Origin: Pleurocapsales cyanobacterium LEGE 06147
GTDB taxonomy: Bacteria; Cyanobacteriota; Cyanobacteriia; Cyanobacteriales; Xenococcaceae
DNA length: 46,121 nt
Direction of reading: 5' to 3'
Assembly (NCBI GenBank): GCA_015207585.1
Contig: JADEWQ010000043.1
Span: 1 to 46,121 of the forward strand
The notes under the pieces were generated by a model, which saw only the letters and a program-made list of their open reading frames with translations, was not told where the DNA came from and did no database searches. Positions 44,897 to 46,121 of the stretch are shown piece by piece; the stretch's first letter is position 1, and every line of letters starts with the position of its first letter. The position numbers and the translations under genes were made by a program.

Positions 44897-45040
44897 ATGA
44901 CAGCCACTCTCAATGTGGCCACTGCACCAAGTCATCAAGTTTTAGCCGCAGCAGGTAAAAAGATTTTACATCCTGGAGGAAGAAAAGCAACCGAACAACT
45001 GTTTGCTCGGGCTAATTTTCAACCAGGACAAACAGTATAA
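44897..45040 (+). pseudogene. truncated SAM-dependent methyltransferase
   Basis: A 47-codon frame reads MTATLNVATAPSHQVLAAAG, KKILHPGGRKATEQLFARAN and FQPGQTV, then stops. This is the N-terminal lead of a class I methyltransferase found in cyanobacteria, where the next residues would be the SAM-binding LELASSFG-type motif I. Nothing resembling it follows in any frame. Only the lead is left, and the gene cannot be functional. It ends 44 bp before the cupin-globin gene, suggesting that the two once formed an operon. Confidence 0.65.
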
Positions 45041-45084
45041 GCCATTTGTGCAGGAATAACACAGAATTTATAGGAGAAAAAATT

Positions 45085-45906
45085 ATGAATACTGCGATCA
45101 CTTCGTGCCTCAGCAAAGCTGAGACCGCAACACCTAAAAATTCTTTTACTGCTACTTTGCAGGATTTAATTGAATATCCCACAAGTGGCATTTTCAGTAA
45201 AGTTTTACTCAAAGATAACAACAGTCAATATAGTTTGTTTTGTTTGGCAGCAGGTACGAAAATTGACGAACACACTTCCCCTCGCAACGCTGTCATAACA
45301 GTATTGGAAGGAACGGGAAACCTTAATTTAGAAGGAAAAGATATTGCTTTAGCACCAGGAGTATTTGTATTTATGCCAGCAAATGCACCTCACGCTTTGC
45401 AAGCAAAAGCAAATCTCGCATTTGTCCTTACTTTATCGGAACATTCTCCAGCCAAGCGGGAAATCAGTCAACAAACAATCGATATCGTCAAATCTACTGC
45501 CCCTATCCTCAAACAACACGGTCAAAAAATTACTACTCGGATGTACGAGATTATGTTTCGTAAATATCCAGAAGTGAAAGCACAGTTTGATATGTCCGCA
45601 CAAGCTAATGGTACTCAACCAGCTAAACTTGCTACCGCAGTATATAGCTATGCCACTCATATCGATAATCTCGAAGCATTAAAAGTAATGGTAGATAAAA
45701 TCGCTCATCGTCACGTACAAGCTCACGTTTTACCAGAACAATATCCCATAGTGGGGGAATGTTTATTACAAGCAATTAAAGATGTCTTGAGAAATGCAGC
45801 GACGGAAGAAGTCATGACAGCTTGGACTGAAGCCTATCAAGTATTAGCTGAGGTTTTTATTAATCGAGAATACCACATCTATCAAACTACTTCGGATTGT
45901 CATTAG
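45085..45906 (+). CDS. cupin-globin fusion protein (flavohaemoglobin-type globin without reductase)
   Basis: A 273-residue protein. Residues ~20-120 form a cupin (LAAGTKIDEHTSPRNAVITV, LEGTGNLNLEGKDIALAPGV, MPANAPHALQA) with likely ligands His63, Glu75 and His103. Residues ~127-268 form a globin of the flavohaemoglobin type (SQQTIDIVKSTAPILKQHG onward). Expected haem-pocket residues are all there: B10 Tyr154 (RMYEIMF), proximal His210 (IAHRHV), Tyr220 (PEQYPIVGE) and Glu262 (NREYHIY). The FAD/NAD reductase that normally follows is absent; the frame ends and heptamer repeats begin. The ATG at 45085 sits 8 bases after AGGAG. A role in nitric oxide handling is inferred from the globin. Whether this is a designed fusion or a product of gene wreckage is open. 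Confidence 0.88.
   Translation: MNTAITSCLSKAETATPKNSFTATLQDLIEYPTSGIFSKVLLKDNNSQYSLFCLAAGTKIDEHTSPRNAVITVLEGTGNLNLEGKDIALAPGVFVFMPANAPHALQAKANLAFVLTLSEHSPAKREISQQTIDIVKSTAPILKQHGQKITTRMYEIMFRKYPEVKAQFDMSAQANGTQPAKLATAVYSYATHIDNLEALKVMVDKIAHRHVQAHVLPEQYPIVGECLLQAIKDVLRNAATEEVMTAWTEAYQVLAEVFINREYHIYQTTSDCH
45094..45128. repeat. palindromic element overlapping the cupin-globin start
   Basis: GCGATCACTTCGTGCCTCAG followed by CAAAGCTGAGACCGC: a 35-nt stretch with a CTCAGCAAAGCTGAG hairpin. It shares the GCGATC-C-GTGCCTC arrangement with the 33-nt element at 44157-44189. It encodes residues 4-15 of the cupin-globin protein. Confidence 0.5.
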
Positions 45907-45968
45907 TTATTAGTCATTGGTCATTAGTTACTAATCAACACAAAGGACGAATGACAAAGGACAAATTA
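45901..45968. repeat. heptamer repeat region (TCATTAG/AATGACA type)
   Basis: TTAGTTATTAGTCATTGGTC followed by ATTAG and, in the other orientation, AAAGGACGAATGACAAAGGA. It starts at the stop codon of the cupin-globin gene and marks the point where the reductase domain would otherwise begin. Confidence 0.8.
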
Positions 45969-46011
45969 ATGTCAAACCAGGTAAGGAGAATTACCGGTAC
46001 TCAAACAAAAA

Positions 46012-46121
46012 TCAAGCCCAAACATAGCCTAAACTGGCTTTATAAGCAGTAAACACGTCATGATTATGATTGAGCCATTTAACAAAACGATAAGAAATAG
46101 CTGTACGAAATGCTTCTAAAG
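46012..46121 (-). CDS. partial hypothetical protein, C-terminus only
   Basis: The reverse strand is open from the window edge to a TGA at 46012-46014. It encodes the last 36 residues or so, LEAFRTAISYRFVKWLNHNH then DVFTAYKASLGYVWA. It has an amphipathic, aromatic-rich look. I do not recognise the family from this fragment. The gene continues beyond the window. Confidence 0.5.
   Translation of the reverse strand, partial: LEAFRTAISYRFVKWLNHNHDVFTAYKASLGYVWA

Overview
The window is chromosomal DNA from a cyanobacterium. The octamer GCGATCGC (HIP1) and its cores are scattered through genes and spacers. Cyanobacterial markers include NblA (phycobilisome degradation), an FtsH of the thylakoid/plasma-membrane type, an Hstk-type Ser/Thr-His kinase, a fused ModBC transporter, and spacers full of short heptamer repeats (CTGACTC, AATGACC and GCGAACT types). 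The genus cannot be fixed from sequence alone.

Layout. 0.5-4 kb: a CBS-domain protein, a PD-(D/E)XK nuclease-like protein and, divergent to a phosphatase, FtsH. 4.6-7.2 kb: a PhoA-type alkaline phosphatase with an RTX-like tail, broken by one extra T, and a DUF29-like gene broken by a stop. 7.4-9.4 kb: an EF-G paralogue. 9.7-11.9 kb: a decayed accessory block with a duplicated HNH-gene end, a MntA/HepT relic, a Uma2 gene, an AraC relic and an intact HNH gene. 12-14 kb: an ECF sigma factor, a membrane anti-sigma-like protein and a Spy/CpxP-like protein, then tRNA-Leu(GAG). 14-17 kb: sparse, with small conserved genes, a long hairpin and nblA. 17.2-26.3 kb: a TspO-like membrane protein, a hybrid histidine kinase and a giant Hstk sensor kinase split into three reading frames. 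26.4-34 kb: housekeeping genes (ribF, Ap4A phosphorylase, LapA-like, ubiX, a HEAT-repeat protein, a HAD phosphatase, murJ). 34.1-35 kb: a DNA adenine methylase. 35.8-41 kb: molybdate uptake genes (modA, fused modBC) interleaved with broken feoA, tauE/safE and nifX/nafY-like genes and a divergent group 2 sigma factor. 41-46 kb: a class D beta-lactamase, a Uma2 gene, a TacAT-type toxin-antitoxin pair, a truncated methyltransferase and a single ORF fusing a cupin to a flavohaemoglobin-type globin.

Two themes stand out. First, intact genes sit among relics with clear lesions: nonsense codons, a 1-bp insertion, a 5-bp tandem duplication and internal deletions. FeoA, a FeMo-cofactor (NifX/NafY) family protein and molybdate transport occurring together suggest the remains of a nitrogen-fixation accessory locus of which only molybdate uptake survives. 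Second, small palindromic repeats have entered coding sequence in frame, in the ModBC linker and in the Hstk kinase domain, and possibly in the N-terminus of the cupin-globin protein and the C-terminal tail of the HAD phosphatase. The most novel product is the cupin-globin fusion: it keeps all recognisable haem-pocket residues of a flavohaemoglobin but has no reductase domain, and it lies beside a truncated methyltransferase.
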